Assembly (NCBI GenBank): GCA_003164035.1
Contig: PLRS01000029.1
Location: forward strand, 1 to 43,290
Direction of reading: 5' to 3'
From: Bryobacterales bacterium
GTDB lineage: Bacteria; Acidobacteriota; Terriglobia; Bryobacterales; Bryobacteraceae
Length of the DNA: 43,290 bases
Below are positions 16,708 through 24,244 of this stretch, piece by piece. The translations under genes and the position numbers were made by a program. Each line of letters starts with the position of its first letter. Position 1 is the first letter of the stretch. Below the pieces are notes generated by a model, which ran no database searches, was not told the origin of the DNA, and saw nothing but the letters and a program-made list of their open reading frames with translations.

Positions 16708-18081
16708 ATGAGAGTTCTATTGGCCGCCGCCCTGGTTGTGTTGCTGTTGCTGGTGGGCACGTTGCTGGTCATATCCGGGCACACTGACGTGACCATCGGG
16801 CCGCTCGATGCCATCGGCGTCAGCACTCCGGTCACGGTCGGGATCTCGAACCCGCATGGAGTGCGCGACGTGCGGGCGTGGATCGAACAGGGCGGCGCGA
16901 GCTATCCCGTCTTCGAACAGAGGAGCCCCTCCACGCGATTGTTCTGGAGCCGGCACCAACCGCCGCGCACGGTCACCTTCGAAGCCGGTAAGAACAAAGC
17001 GGCCGGGCTCGTGGAAGGGAAAGCGCGCCTGGTGGTGGAAACCGTTTCCAACGACTTTCGCGGCGCCTCCGATACCGCCTCGCGCGACCTCGCCATCGTA
17101 CTCGCTCCGCCCCGCGTGGCGGCCGATGGGCTCCAGCACTACATCAACCAGGGCGGCATGGAGTTGGTCACGTTCACTGCGTCGGGCGGGTGGTCCGAAG
17201 CCGGCGTGAAGGTTGGCCGCTACACGTTTCGCAGCTTCCCCCTGCCCGGCAAGGACCCCAACCAGCGCTTCGCCATGTTCGCCTACCCGTGGGACCTGCC
17301 GCCGGACGTCACACCCATGGTCTTCGCCCGCAACGCCGCCGGCACCGAGGCCGACGCCCACTTCTGGTTCAAGCTCTTCCCCAAGAAGTTTCGCGTGCGC
17401 GATTTCCCGGTCGAGGACGCGCTCATGCAGAAGCTGGTGGATTCGGTGGACCCGAACGGTCAGATCCTGCCCGGCAAGGATCTCGTGACCCGCTTCCTCT
17501 ACATTAACGGCGATCTGCGCCGCAAGAATAACCAGCAGCTTTACGATCTGCGTTTCAAAACCGAAGAGAAGATCCTGTGGAACGGCCCGTTCACGCATTG
17601 GGGCAAGGAAGAAGCTAACTTCGCCGACGTGCGCAATTACATCTACCACGACAAAAAAATCGACCAGCAGGTGCACCTGGGCTTCGACCTCTCCGACGTG
17701 GTCAACGGCCCGGTGGAAGCCGCCAACGACGGCCGCGTGGCGTGGGCCAGCGACCTCGGCATCTTCGGCAACTGCATCGTGCTCGACCACGGCTACGCGC
17801 TCCAATCCCTCTACGGCCACATGAGCCGCATCGACGTGAAAGTGGGCGACATGGTGAAAAAGGGCCAGAAAATGGGCGTGGCCGGCTCGACCGGCCTGGC
17901 CGGCGGCGTACACGTTCATTTCGGCATGCAGATCGATGGCGTGCAGATCAACCCGCGCGAGTGGTGGGACGAGCACTGGATTAAAGACCGCATCCTGAGC
18001 AAACTCACCCCCGGCGCCGCGGTTCAATCCGAGCAAGCCGCCGAGCCGAAGCCGCACCGGGCCCACCATAAGAAGCGGTAG
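16708..18081 (+). CDS. M23 family metallopeptidase (LytM-type), membrane-anchored
   Basis: 457 residues from the ATG at 16708; a GTG at 16696 would add four. One N-terminal hydrophobic helix (LLAAALVVLLLLVGTLLVI) anchors or exports it. A long beta region (about 30-300) precedes the LytM domain, whose zinc ligands are His323 and Asp327 (HLGFD) and His404 of HVHF (402-405); YGHM lies between. Such enzymes cut peptidoglycan cross-bridges. The tail is basic (EPKPHRAHHKKR), and a diverged copy of this tail occurs at 19425-19493. Probably co-transcribed with the S9 peptidase. Confidence 0.9.
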   Translation: MRVLLAAALVVLLLLVGTLLVISGHTDVTIGPLDAIGVSTPVTVGISNPHGVRDVRAWIEQGGASYPVFEQRSPSTRLFWSRHQPPRTVTFEAGKNKAAGLVEGKARLVVETVSNDFRGASDTASRDLAIVLAPPRVAADGLQHYINQGGMELVTFTASGGWSEAGVKVGRYTFRSFPLPGKDPNQRFAMFAYPWDLPPDVTPMVFARNAAGTEADAHFWFKLFPKKFRVRDFPVEDALMQKLVDSVDPNGQILPGKDLVTRFLYINGDLRRKNNQQLYDLRFKTEEKILWNGPFTHWGKEEANFADVRNYIYHDKKIDQQVHLGFDLSDVVNGPVEAANDGRVAWASDLGIFGNCIVLDHGYALQSLYGHMSRIDVKVGDMVKKGQKMGVAGSTGLAGGVHVHFGMQIDGVQINPREWWDEHWIKDRILSKLTPGAAVQSEQAAEPKPHRAHHKKR

Positions 18082-18121
18082 GAAGAGAGCGCACACGTCA
18101 GACCCAGTACGGGCCGCAATA

Positions 18122-18343
18122 CTAAAGCAGCCTCGTGAACTCTTCCACCGTAAGCCCAGCCTCTCGAATCAACGCCCGAAGAGTCCCTTTGGCGAGTTCT
18201 TTGTGATTTGGAACCGAGAGGCGCCGGTGGGGCGGATCGGTGCGTCGAAGAATGATGTGGCTCCCGTGCTGCTCATCGAGTTCATATCCCAGCTTTCGGA
18301 AAGCCTTGACGGCATCGCCACCGGAAACCACCGGCAACCTCAT
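18122..18343 (-). CDS. hicA: HicA mRNA interferase toxin
   Basis: 73 residues, the normal HicA size: a double-stranded RNA-binding fold with the catalytic histidine in GSHIILRR (His29) and SVPNHKELAKGTLRALIREA. The ATG overlaps the stop of hicB (ATGA), so translation is coupled. HicA cleaves mRNA and is held inactive by HicB. The frame is open upstream, but those codons overlap hicB and are not coding. Confidence 0.9.
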   Translation of the reverse strand: MRLPVVSGGDAVKAFRKLGYELDEQHGSHIILRRTDPPHRRLSVPNHKELAKGTLRALIREAGLTVEEFTRLL

Positions 18344-18555
18344 CCGCCGCCGACCTCGATGATCTCTTCGAGTATGCTTGGAGGCACCGGCTCGCCATGC
18401 TTCGTCAAGCTCTTGAGGTAGCCTTCGATCGCCTCTCGAATGTTGTCGGTAGCGTCGGCGCGCGATCGCCCCTGGGAAACACAGCCCGGCAGAGCCGGAC
18501 ACGTTGCCACAAACACCCCGTCCTCGTCTTGTTCCAGGTAAACACGATACTTCAT
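18340..18555 (-). CDS. hicB: HicB antitoxin
   Basis: 71 residues starting MKYRVYLEQDEDGVFVATCP, with ALPGCVSQGRSRADATDNIR as in the partially degraded RNase H-like HicB fold. No C-terminal DNA-binding domain is visible, so this is the short form. The order hicB-hicA is the less common one. An upstream in-frame ATG at 18606 would add 17 residues unlike the family, so 18555 was chosen. Confidence 0.9.
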   Translation of the reverse strand: MKYRVYLEQDEDGVFVATCPALPGCVSQGRSRADATDNIREAIEGYLKSLTKHGEPVPPSILEEIIEVGGG

Positions 18556-18739
18556 CACCCAGCATTCTAGCAGAGCGTCGAGTCGCGGCCAGCCTGTGAG
18601 GAACACCTCCCCGGGGAACGAAGTTTGAAACGTGTCCAGCCCTGCCGAAGGCGGTAGGATTCAGAATTCCCCGGCTGTTGACCCTGCGAAAGCGCTTTGC
18701 GGCAGCGGATACAGCATAAACTTGTAAGTTGGGTCCGAG

Positions 18740-19325
18740 ATGAAATATCTGGAACGATTTGGGGAGTGCCTCTTCAATCCTACTGAAAAGCAGATGCTTG
18801 AACGCGATCCGCTCCTGGCCTTCTCCTTCTACCTTTCCGGTAGAGTGCTTGTCCTATGCGATCTGGCGGACGAAATCGTCGCTAACCTCGACCAGGGGTT
18901 TTCGGCTGAGCCCATCCATGGAGGTGTGATAGGCCGGGCGGACACGCTCATGTGGTTCTGGTTGCTGGGGGCATATGAAGTCGTCCGAACGATGCATCAG
19001 GCTAAACAATGCTTCAGCGGGCGGCTCGCTGCGGATCTACAGGATCTGAAAAAGCACCTCGCACGCGCTAGAATGCCGGCGGCCAAGATGGAGAAGCCTG
19101 GGCGCAGAGCGCCCGTGACCTCGAACAGAAGTCCGAGCGGGTGGGACTATAGCAACCGTGACCTGCTGGGTAAACGATCCTGAGGAGTGCGAGAGCATAA
19201 CGGCTCGCGGGCTCCTCGCTCACTTCGATGAAGTGTTCTCCTCCATTTCAAGGGCTGACGTTGTCTCCCATCACTCGCAGTCATACCTCGACCAGCATGA
19301 TCATCCCGCTAAGGCCAAGGGGTAG
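18740..19325 (+). pseudogene. Unknown protein broken by one extra G
   Basis: The first frame (18740-19183) gives 147 residues starting MKYLERFGECLFNPTEKQML; it includes LLAFSFYLSGRVLVLCDLAD and a basic segment around RMPAAKMEKPGRR. After SNRDLL the frame runs into GKRS and a stop. If one of the three G bases at 19168-19170 is dropped, reading continues as LLVNDPEECESITARGLLAH and FDEVFSSISRADVVSHHSQS to a TAG at 19325, giving 194 residues with normal amino-acid make-up throughout. I recognise no domain. A sequencing error, a real frameshift, or ribosomal slippage at GGG are all possible. Confidence 0.65.
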
Positions 19326-19424
19326 CCCACCGGAAGAGGCGCTGCGTAGGAAACGTCTCCATCAATCGGTCGGAGCCGGACTGACCAGTCGGGCGGAAGA
19401 TTGCCGATGGTCGAGTGCCATCGA

Positions 19425-19493
19425 GGCGTCGCCGTCCATTCCGAAGCGCCCGCTGAGCCCAAGCCGCACCACGCCTACCACAAGAAGCGGTAG
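19425..19493 (+). pseudogene. Duplicated 3' end of an M23 peptidase gene
   Basis: 22 codons and a TAG encode GVAVHSEAPAEPKPHHAYHK plus KR, matching the last codons of the M23 gene at 18013-18081 (GAAVQSEQAAEPKPHRAHHK plus KR). Over the last 39 bases 34 are identical and most changes are at third positions or conservative. No peptidase body precedes it. It and the intact tail flank hicBA and the broken gene as an imperfect direct repeat. Confidence 0.7.
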
Positions 19494-19585
19494 CAAGGGC
19501 ACTGGCGCGGGGACCGACACGGTCGACCGCGGTCAAAGCCTTGAGCGAGCGACGCTGGGCGGGTTAACCTGGAAGGAGAGCCTAT

Positions 19586-19849
19586 GAACTGACGATTGAC
19601 CTGTCGGAGCAAAATGCCGCCGTGCTGGAAGCCCAGGCGCGCGCAACCCGCATGCCGGCCGACCGCTATCTGGCGCATATCGTCGAGCGCGCTCTGGAGC
19701 GCCAGCACCGCCAGAACGCCGAGAGCCTTGGCAAACACCTGGACTACATGGCTTCTCAGGTTGCCCCGGAGACAACCGCCGAGGAGATGGAAGCGGCGCT
19801 CCAGGAGGCCCTGCAGCATGTTCGGCCGCCTCGTAGCTGGCGGCCGTGA
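19586..19849 (+). pseudogene. Antitoxin-like small gene with lost start codon
   Basis: The frame ELTIDLSEQNAAVLEAQARA then TRMPADRYLAHIVERALERQ and a glutamate-rich end (ETTAEEMEAALQEAL) looks like a ribbon-helix-helix-type antitoxin. A good ribosome-binding site (GGAAGGAG, 19571-19578) is followed 5 bases later by ATG at 19584, but that ATG is one frame off and stops after two codons. One or two lost bases would explain this. A GTG at 19622 could still start a 75-residue form. The 4-base GTGA overlap with the next frame is typical of toxin-antitoxin pairs. Confidence 0.55.
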
Positions 19850-19923
19850 GGGTTGTTCTCGATATTATGATTATGGACGACGTTACCCTTCTGCGGGAGC
19901 TCCGCCGGCCGAGCGCCCGATAA
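19846..19923 (+). pseudogene. Possible remnant of a PIN-domain toxin
   Basis: A GTG overlapping the antitoxin stop opens VRVVLDIMIMDDVTLLRELR and ends after 25 codons. The first six residues match the usual start of PIN/VapC toxins (RVVLDTN), but the catalytic core is absent. The position after an antitoxin-like frame supports the idea; the sequence is too short to be sure. Confidence 0.35.
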
Positions 19924-19960
19924 AATGAGGGCGCACCGCTGCCTTGATAGATGCTCCTCC

Positions 19961-20869
19961 TCACTTCCCCCGCAGCAGTCCTCTTACCCGCATCCAATCC
20001 GCCAGCCTGGCGGGCCAGGATGCCAGGATCTCGTCGGTGGGCGCCAGGCCTACGCCGTGCGGGCCGCGCTCGTAGATGTGCATCTCGGCGGGGACTCCGG
20101 CTTTGCGCAGGGCCAGGTAGAAGAGCACGCTGTTTTCCACCGGAACGACGGTGTCGGTAGTGGTGTGGAAAAGAAAAGTCGGAGGCGTCTGGGCGGTCAC
20201 CTGCAATTCGTTCGAGAGATCCCGCACCAGCTTCGGGTCGGGGTTGTCGCCCAGCAGGTACTGGCGCGAGCCGCGATGCAGATACGGCTCTTCGAAGGTG
20301 ATCACCGGATAGCAGAGCACCAGGAAATCCGGGCGGCTGCCGGCGCGGTCGATAGGGTCCGGCGCCGCGGGGTCGCCCGCATCGAAGTGGGTGCCGGCCG
20401 TGGCGGTCAAGTGGCCGCCGGCGGAAAAGCCCATCATGCCGATATGCGCGGCATCGAGCCCCAGCTCGGCCGCACGGGAGCGCACCGTGCGAATAGCGCG
20501 CTGCGCATCGCCCAGTTCGATGGGGTGATGATAACGCGGCCCCAGCCGGTACTTGAGCACGAATGCCGCAACCCCGATGGAATTCAGCCAGTGGGCAATC
20601 TGGTCGCCTTCCTTGTCCATGGAAAGATGCACGTAGCCACCGCCGGGAACCACGATTACCGCCGTGCCGGTAGCTTCGGCGGCGGGCGGAAGGTAAGCCG
20701 TGAGCGTGGGAATGTCCTCGTCCGCGGTCCCCAGCGCGCTGGGCGCGCTTTTGGGCCACAGCGGTTGTGGCTGGGGTCCGCTCGACGCGGTTTGGCCCAT
20801 CAGCGCCGTGGCCATCAGGGCTATCAGCGCGGCGCCAGCGAAGAATAACTGGAAACGTACCGGGTTCAT
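19961..20869 (-). CDS. Exported alpha/beta-hydrolase (esterase/lipase)
   Basis: 302 residues from the ATG at 20869; the frame is open further upstream but would run into the Cas6-like gene. A signal peptide (FQLFFAGAALIALMATALMG) leads to the periplasm. The oxyanion motif is PGGGY (75-79), nucleophile Ser149 in GFSAGG, acid Asp239 in TTTDTVVP and His271 in GPHGVG: a complete triad of the BD-FAE/acetyl-esterase type, as used on acetylated xylan or pectin. It starts 5 bases after the stop of the Cas6-like gene and is probably on the same transcript. Confidence 0.88.
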   Translation of the reverse strand: MNPVRFQLFFAGAALIALMATALMGQTASSGPQPQPLWPKSAPSALGTADEDIPTLTAYLPPAAEATGTAVIVVPGGGYVHLSMDKEGDQIAHWLNSIGVAAFVLKYRLGPRYHHPIELGDAQRAIRTVRSRAAELGLDAAHIGMMGFSAGGHLTATAGTHFDAGDPAAPDPIDRAGSRPDFLVLCYPVITFEEPYLHRGSRQYLLGDNPDPKLVRDLSNELQVTAQTPPTFLFHTTTDTVVPVENSVLFYLALRKAGVPAEMHIYERGPHGVGLAPTDEILASWPARLADWMRVRGLLRGK

Positions 20870-20874
20870 GCCTA

Positions 20875-21762
20875 TTACCGTATCACCCGGACGTCGCCTT
20901 TGCCCCACACGGTTTGCCGCCCGACGCCGATCCAGCGCGCGGCCCAAAGCCAGGGCATAAATTCGCCCAAATCGCCCTCATAATCGGCTTCGCCGGTGAA
21001 GCCACCCAGCGAATGCACCTGCCCGGTGCGGCTGGAACGGCGCTGGGCCCGCTCCCAATCAAGCCGCGCGTGGACCAGGCGAATGGATCGCGCGCGTTCG
21101 CCGAGGCCGCAAAAATCGACCTCCAGCGGAGCGGCACCGTAGAGCGCCCGGAGATTGCCGAGCCGGTCCCGCAAGCGCGCGAACAAGGTGGTGAAATCGG
21201 GTTCTCCGGCGGAGGAAGCCCGTCCTTTCAACTCCGTCGCCGTGACGAAACGGAGCGAAACATGGTCGGCGCGCTGGCCCGTATGGGCGAGGTTGAGGCA
21301 GATGGGGGGCACAAGCCTTGTCGGGGCCTCGTCGCTACCCGGACTAAAATCCGTGCCGCCATTGTCGAGGTCCAAGGCCTCGATCCGCAGCAGTTTCGAC
21401 GCTACGCGGCCTCGGCCCATGCCGCGCTCCGCGGCGCCGGCCAGCGCGCCCAACAGCGGCCAAACCGCTTCGCGGGCGAAAATATGGACGTCGAAACTCC
21501 AGCATTCCTCCGGATGGCATTCGGTCCCATCGAGGTGGGAAGCGCGTAATACGAAAGGGCGCGGCCAGTCCGCCAGTCCGCTTGGCGCCGGCCCGCCCTC
21601 CGGCGTGCGCCCCGGACGGAACCACCGCGCGTAGTCCTGCTGACGATCTTCGAGCCGATATCCCAGGGCTCCGCGCAGCAGATTGGCGGCCGGAATGGGA
21701 AAGCGCAGCGGCCCGCGCGCCCGAAGGTGCAGGCGCACCCGGTAGAACTCGAATGGAATCAT
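20875..21762 (-). CDS. Orphan Cas6-like RAMP endoribonuclease
   Basis: 295 residues from the ATG at 21762, with GGAG 9 bases upstream; in-frame ATGs at 21786 and 21858 are less likely. The N-terminal RAMP segment AANLLRGALGYRLEDR and the C-terminal GGFTGEADYEGDLGEFMPWL followed by the glycine-rich loop GVGRQTVWGKGDV match the Cas6 family (PF10040 type) that processes CRISPR precursor RNA. GRGRV in mid-protein is also typical. There is no CRISPR array and no other cas gene in the window; the following gene is an esterase and the divergent genes are csp and infA. It may cut another hairpin RNA, or serve an array elsewhere. Confidence 0.8.
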   Translation of the reverse strand: MIPFEFYRVRLHLRARGPLRFPIPAANLLRGALGYRLEDRQQDYARWFRPGRTPEGGPAPSGLADWPRPFVLRASHLDGTECHPEECWSFDVHIFAREAVWPLLGALAGAAERGMGRGRVASKLLRIEALDLDNGGTDFSPGSDEAPTRLVPPICLNLAHTGQRADHVSLRFVTATELKGRASSAGEPDFTTLFARLRDRLGNLRALYGAAPLEVDFCGLGERARSIRLVHARLDWERAQRRSSRTGQVHSLGGFTGEADYEGDLGEFMPWLWAARWIGVGRQTVWGKGDVRVIR

Positions 21763-21796
21763 AGCCGTCGGCTCCAATTTATCCATCCCGCTGATG

Positions 21797-21802
21797 TATA
21801 AT
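21797..21802 (+). promoter_or_regulatory. Candidate -10 box for csp
   Basis: A perfect TATAAT preceded by TG in the 164-base region between divergent cas6-like and csp genes. No good -35 box is visible at 16-18 bases spacing. It would start a leader of about 118 bases, long as usual for cold-shock genes. Confidence 0.5.
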
Positions 21803-21834
21803 GGTATGGCATTTGGCTCTTGTGTTCCGCTTTG

Positions 21835-21878
21835 TGAAGGGGGGTTGCGTGAGTCCATACCGCAATCCCCTTTTTCAC
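21835..21878 (+). promoter_or_regulatory. Terminator-like hairpin in the csp leader
   Basis: The arm GTGAAGGGGGGTTGCG pairs with CGCAATCCCC followed by TTTTTCAC: a core stem (TTGCG/CGCAA plus GGGG/CCCC with one G-U), an 11-base loop and a five-T run, about 50 bases before the csp start. It could end transcription early, or act as a temperature-sensitive fold as in other csp leaders. Confidence 0.55.
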
Positions 21879-21926
21879 GTGGGGGAGGACGAGGGCGGAA
21901 GTTACGTCTTAGAAGGATAGAGGCAG

Positions 21927-22130
21927 ATGAAAGAAAAAGGTACAGTGAAGTGGTTTAACGCAGCCAAGGGCTACGGGTTCATTCAGCGCGAGAACGGAGA
22001 GGATGTCTTCGTGCATTTCTCGGCGATACAGACGCAAGGGTATCGCACGCTCGACGAAGGAGCAAAAGTAGAGTTCGAAGTCACGAAGGGCCCTAAGGGG
22101 CTGCAAGCGACCAACGTCTCTGTGGCCTGA
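21927..22130 (+). CDS. Cold-shock domain protein
   Basis: 67 residues, a single cold-shock domain. The RNA-binding motifs KGYGFI (RNP1, residues 14-19) and DVFVHFS (RNP2, residues 26-32) are intact, and the start [15 protein letters not shown] is canonical. It is a single-stranded nucleic-acid chaperone in the cytosol. An AGAGG element precedes the ATG. The infA gene follows by 70 bases, so the pair may be co-expressed, with a leader hairpin upstream as a possible control point. Confidence 0.95.
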   Translation: MKEKGTVKWFNAAKGYGFIQRENGEDVFVHFSAIQTQGYRTLDEGAKVEFEVTKGPKGLQATNVSVA

Positions 22131-22200
22131 CGTCTCGCGGCGGACCGGCTGCCGCGCCAAGCAGACGGCAGCCGTCCGCCGACATCGATTCTGGAGGGAT

Positions 22201-22419
22201 ATGAGCAAAGAGGACAGCATTGAAGTCACTGGTACCGTTTTAGAAAAGTTCCCCAGCGGCCTGTTCAGCGTTCAACTGGAGCACGAACGGGTCGTTTTGG
22301 CGCACCTGGCCGGGAGGTTGCGCCGCAATCGCATTCGCGTTCTGGCAGGCGATAAAGTCACTCTGGAAATGTCTCCCTACGATCTCACGAAGGGACGAAT
22401 CACGTTCCGCCACCGCTAA
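22201..22419 (+). CDS. infA: Translation initiation factor IF-1
   Basis: 72 residues, the standard IF-1 length: one S1-like OB fold with [20 protein letters not shown] and the conserved end [15 protein letters not shown]. It binds the ribosomal A site during initiation. GGAGGG lies 3-4 bases before the ATG. It sits outside the ribosomal-protein operon, where infA is often found, so it may be a second copy or a lineage-specific relocation next to a cold-shock gene. Confidence 0.95.
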   Translation: MSKEDSIEVTGTVLEKFPSGLFSVQLEHERVVLAHLAGRLRRNRIRVLAGDKVTLEMSPYDLTKGRITFRHR

Positions 22420-22699
22420 CCGACTTCATCTTCCGTAATTTCCCGGTGAAATCGCCGTCCTGGTTCTGCAAGTACGTAATCATACTACCGGTTAGGTCCC
22501 CCTCATGATAAAACTTTGAGAGGTTGATTTTCCCGGTCACAGAACTTCCGCAATTACTTTGCGGCAGCCTCGGATTTACCGTAATCCATTGGATTCTATC
22601 GGTCAAGGGAGCCGACGCGCTAGGACAACGGCAGCCCGCAGCGAGCAGGATGGGGGCAAGCGGAGCGATCTCGCCGGTATAATCAAGTCGGAGGCAGGG

Positions 22700-24145
22700 G
22701 TGGATAAGCCAAAAAGTTCCCAAAGTCGGTCGCGGAGGCAGGTTCCTTCCGATCCCGGCGCCGACCTTGTTCAGCTTCTGGGCCAGAAGGTGGTGGGCCA
22801 GCCAGCCGCAACGCGCGTCATCATTCCTTATATTCAGATGTTTCAGGCTGGCCTTTCGCCGGAAGGGCGTCCCGTCGGCGTGTTTCTCTTGCTGGGACCG
22901 ACCGGTACCGGGAAAACCAAGACCGTGGAAGCCTTGGCTGAAATCCTGCACGGTAGCAAGAAAAGCGTGCTACGCGTGGATTGCGGCGAGTTTCAGATGG
23001 AACACGAAGTTGCCAAACTGATTGGCGCGCCGCCAGGCTACCTGGGCCACCGCGAAACCCAGCCCATGCTGACGCAGCAGAAGCTGAACGCCGTGACCAG
23101 CGAAAAATGCGGTCTGTCGCTGGTATTGTTCGACGAGATCGAGAAGGCCGCCCCGTCCATGACCCGTCTGCTGCTGGGCGTGTTGGACAAAGGCGTGCTG
23201 CGGCTGGGCGACAATTCTTCGGTGAGTTTCGACAAGAGCCTGGTCTTCCTGACCAGCAATTTGGGCGCCCGCGAGATGATACGGGAAATCAATCCCGACT
23301 TCGGTTTTCAATCGGCGGCAGGCGGCGTACCGCGCGCGGACCTGGTGAACAAGCTGCAGAGTATTGCGATGGTGAGCGTGCGCAAGCGATTCTCGCCGGA
23401 ATTCGTCAATCGTATCGACGCCGTCATCACCTACCAGCCGCTCACACCCGAATCATTGTCCGCCATCCTGGATATTCACGTCACCGATTTGCAGGAACAC
23501 GTCAATACCAGGCTCGGAAACCGTTCCTTCAACCTGGATGTGCCGCTGGACGCCCGCGCGTTTCTGATCGGAAAAGGCACCAGTGCCGAATACGGCGCCC
23601 GCGAGTTGAATCGCACCATCCACCGTTTCCTGACCCAACCCCTGGCCACTTTGGTCGCTGCCAACCAGGTAGTACCGGGCTCGACCGTTCAGGTCCTGGT
23701 CGACCGGGAGCACGACAAGCTGGATATCCGTACCCAGGGAGCCGCCGGGGAAACGCAAACCTCCGCGCCCACGGTCCTGCTGGTGGACGACAACCGCGAC
23801 CTGCTGCGTTTTCTCGAGCGGTTGATGGGCGACGCCGGATGGAACCTGCTGATCGCCGACTCGGCTACGGAAGCCAGGCGTCTGGTCAACGAATCCAAAC
23901 CCGACGCCGTGCTGATGGACTACATGCTGCCCGACGGCAACGGGGTCGAATTGGGCGTGGAATTTCGCCAGATCGTCCCCGAAATGCAGGTGATCGTCAT
24001 GACCGGATCCATTCTCCCGCCGGAGGAAGAATCCCTCTGCGAGGAGCACGATTTCCCCGTGCTGCGCAAGCCCTTCCTGGCAGCCGAAGTCATGAACCAG
24101 ATTCGCACCCGCTTCGCCAATTCCTCACGCAGTGCGCGAAGCTGA
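22700..24145 (+). CDS. ClpB-type AAA+ ATPase fused to a response-regulator receiver
   Basis: 481 residues from a GTG at 22700 with GGAGG 5 bases upstream; an open frame back to 22559 lacks such a site. Residues 20-345 match only the second ATPase module of ClpA/ClpB: Walker A GPTGTGKT (66-73), Walker B LVLFDE (141-146), sensor 1 LTSNLG, the arginine finger in PEFVNRID (Arg238), and the small domain with sensor 2 YGAREL (Arg301). There is no N domain, no first ATPase module, no M domain and no visible ClpP loop. Residues 358-475 form a complete receiver: Asp363/Asp364, phospho-acceptor Asp407 (VLMDYMLPDGNG), Thr435 and Lys457. This suggests an unfoldase or remodeller switched by phosphorylation. 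No kinase gene is adjacent. Confidence 0.9.
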   Translation: MDKPKSSQSRSRRQVPSDPGADLVQLLGQKVVGQPAATRVIIPYIQMFQAGLSPEGRPVGVFLLLGPTGTGKTKTVEALAEILHGSKKSVLRVDCGEFQMEHEVAKLIGAPPGYLGHRETQPMLTQQKLNAVTSEKCGLSLVLFDEIEKAAPSMTRLLLGVLDKGVLRLGDNSSVSFDKSLVFLTSNLGAREMIREINPDFGFQSAAGGVPRADLVNKLQSIAMVSVRKRFSPEFVNRIDAVITYQPLTPESLSAILDIHVTDLQEHVNTRLGNRSFNLDVPLDARAFLIGKGTSAEYGARELNRTIHRFLTQPLATLVAANQVVPGSTVQVLVDREHDKLDIRTQGAAGETQTSAPTVLLVDDNRDLLRFLERLMGDAGWNLLIADSATEARRLVNESKPDAVLMDYMLPDGNGVELGVEFRQIVPEMQVIVMTGSILPPEEESLCEEHDFPVLRKPFLAAEVMNQIRTRFANSSRSARS

Positions 24146-24156
24146 CAGCAGCGCTG

Positions 24157-24234
24157 TCAGCAATCAGCGTTCAGCCTTCAGCTTCAACAGGATGGCCGCA
24201 GAGCTCTAGCTGACCGCTGAGTGCTGATTGCTGA
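24157..24234. terminator. Inverted TCAGC repeat between convergent genes
   Basis: Arms of 19 bases (24157-24175 and 24216-24234) with two mismatches, each made of tandem TCAGC units spaced 7 bases apart. It lies in the 99-base gap between the convergent AAA+ and transpeptidase genes, where a two-way terminator is expected; no T-run is present. The TCAGC-rich repeat is itself worth a genome-wide count. Confidence 0.55.
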
Positions 24235-24244
24235 CCGCTCCACT

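Noticed and set aside
20869-21926. Search for a CRISPR array near the Cas6-like gene
   Set aside because: No regularly spaced direct repeats found; the gap holds only the csp leader hairpin.
22431-22560. A minus-strand frame reading TGKINLSKFYHEGDLTGSMI and further protein-like sequence
   Set aside because: No start codon with a ribosome-binding site nearby, it runs into the infA end, and no family is recognised; could be a remnant but not supportable.
22678-22683. TATAAT before the AAA+ receiver gene as a promoter
   Set aside because: No -35 element at a suitable distance, and transcription would start almost at the ribosome-binding site; likely chance.
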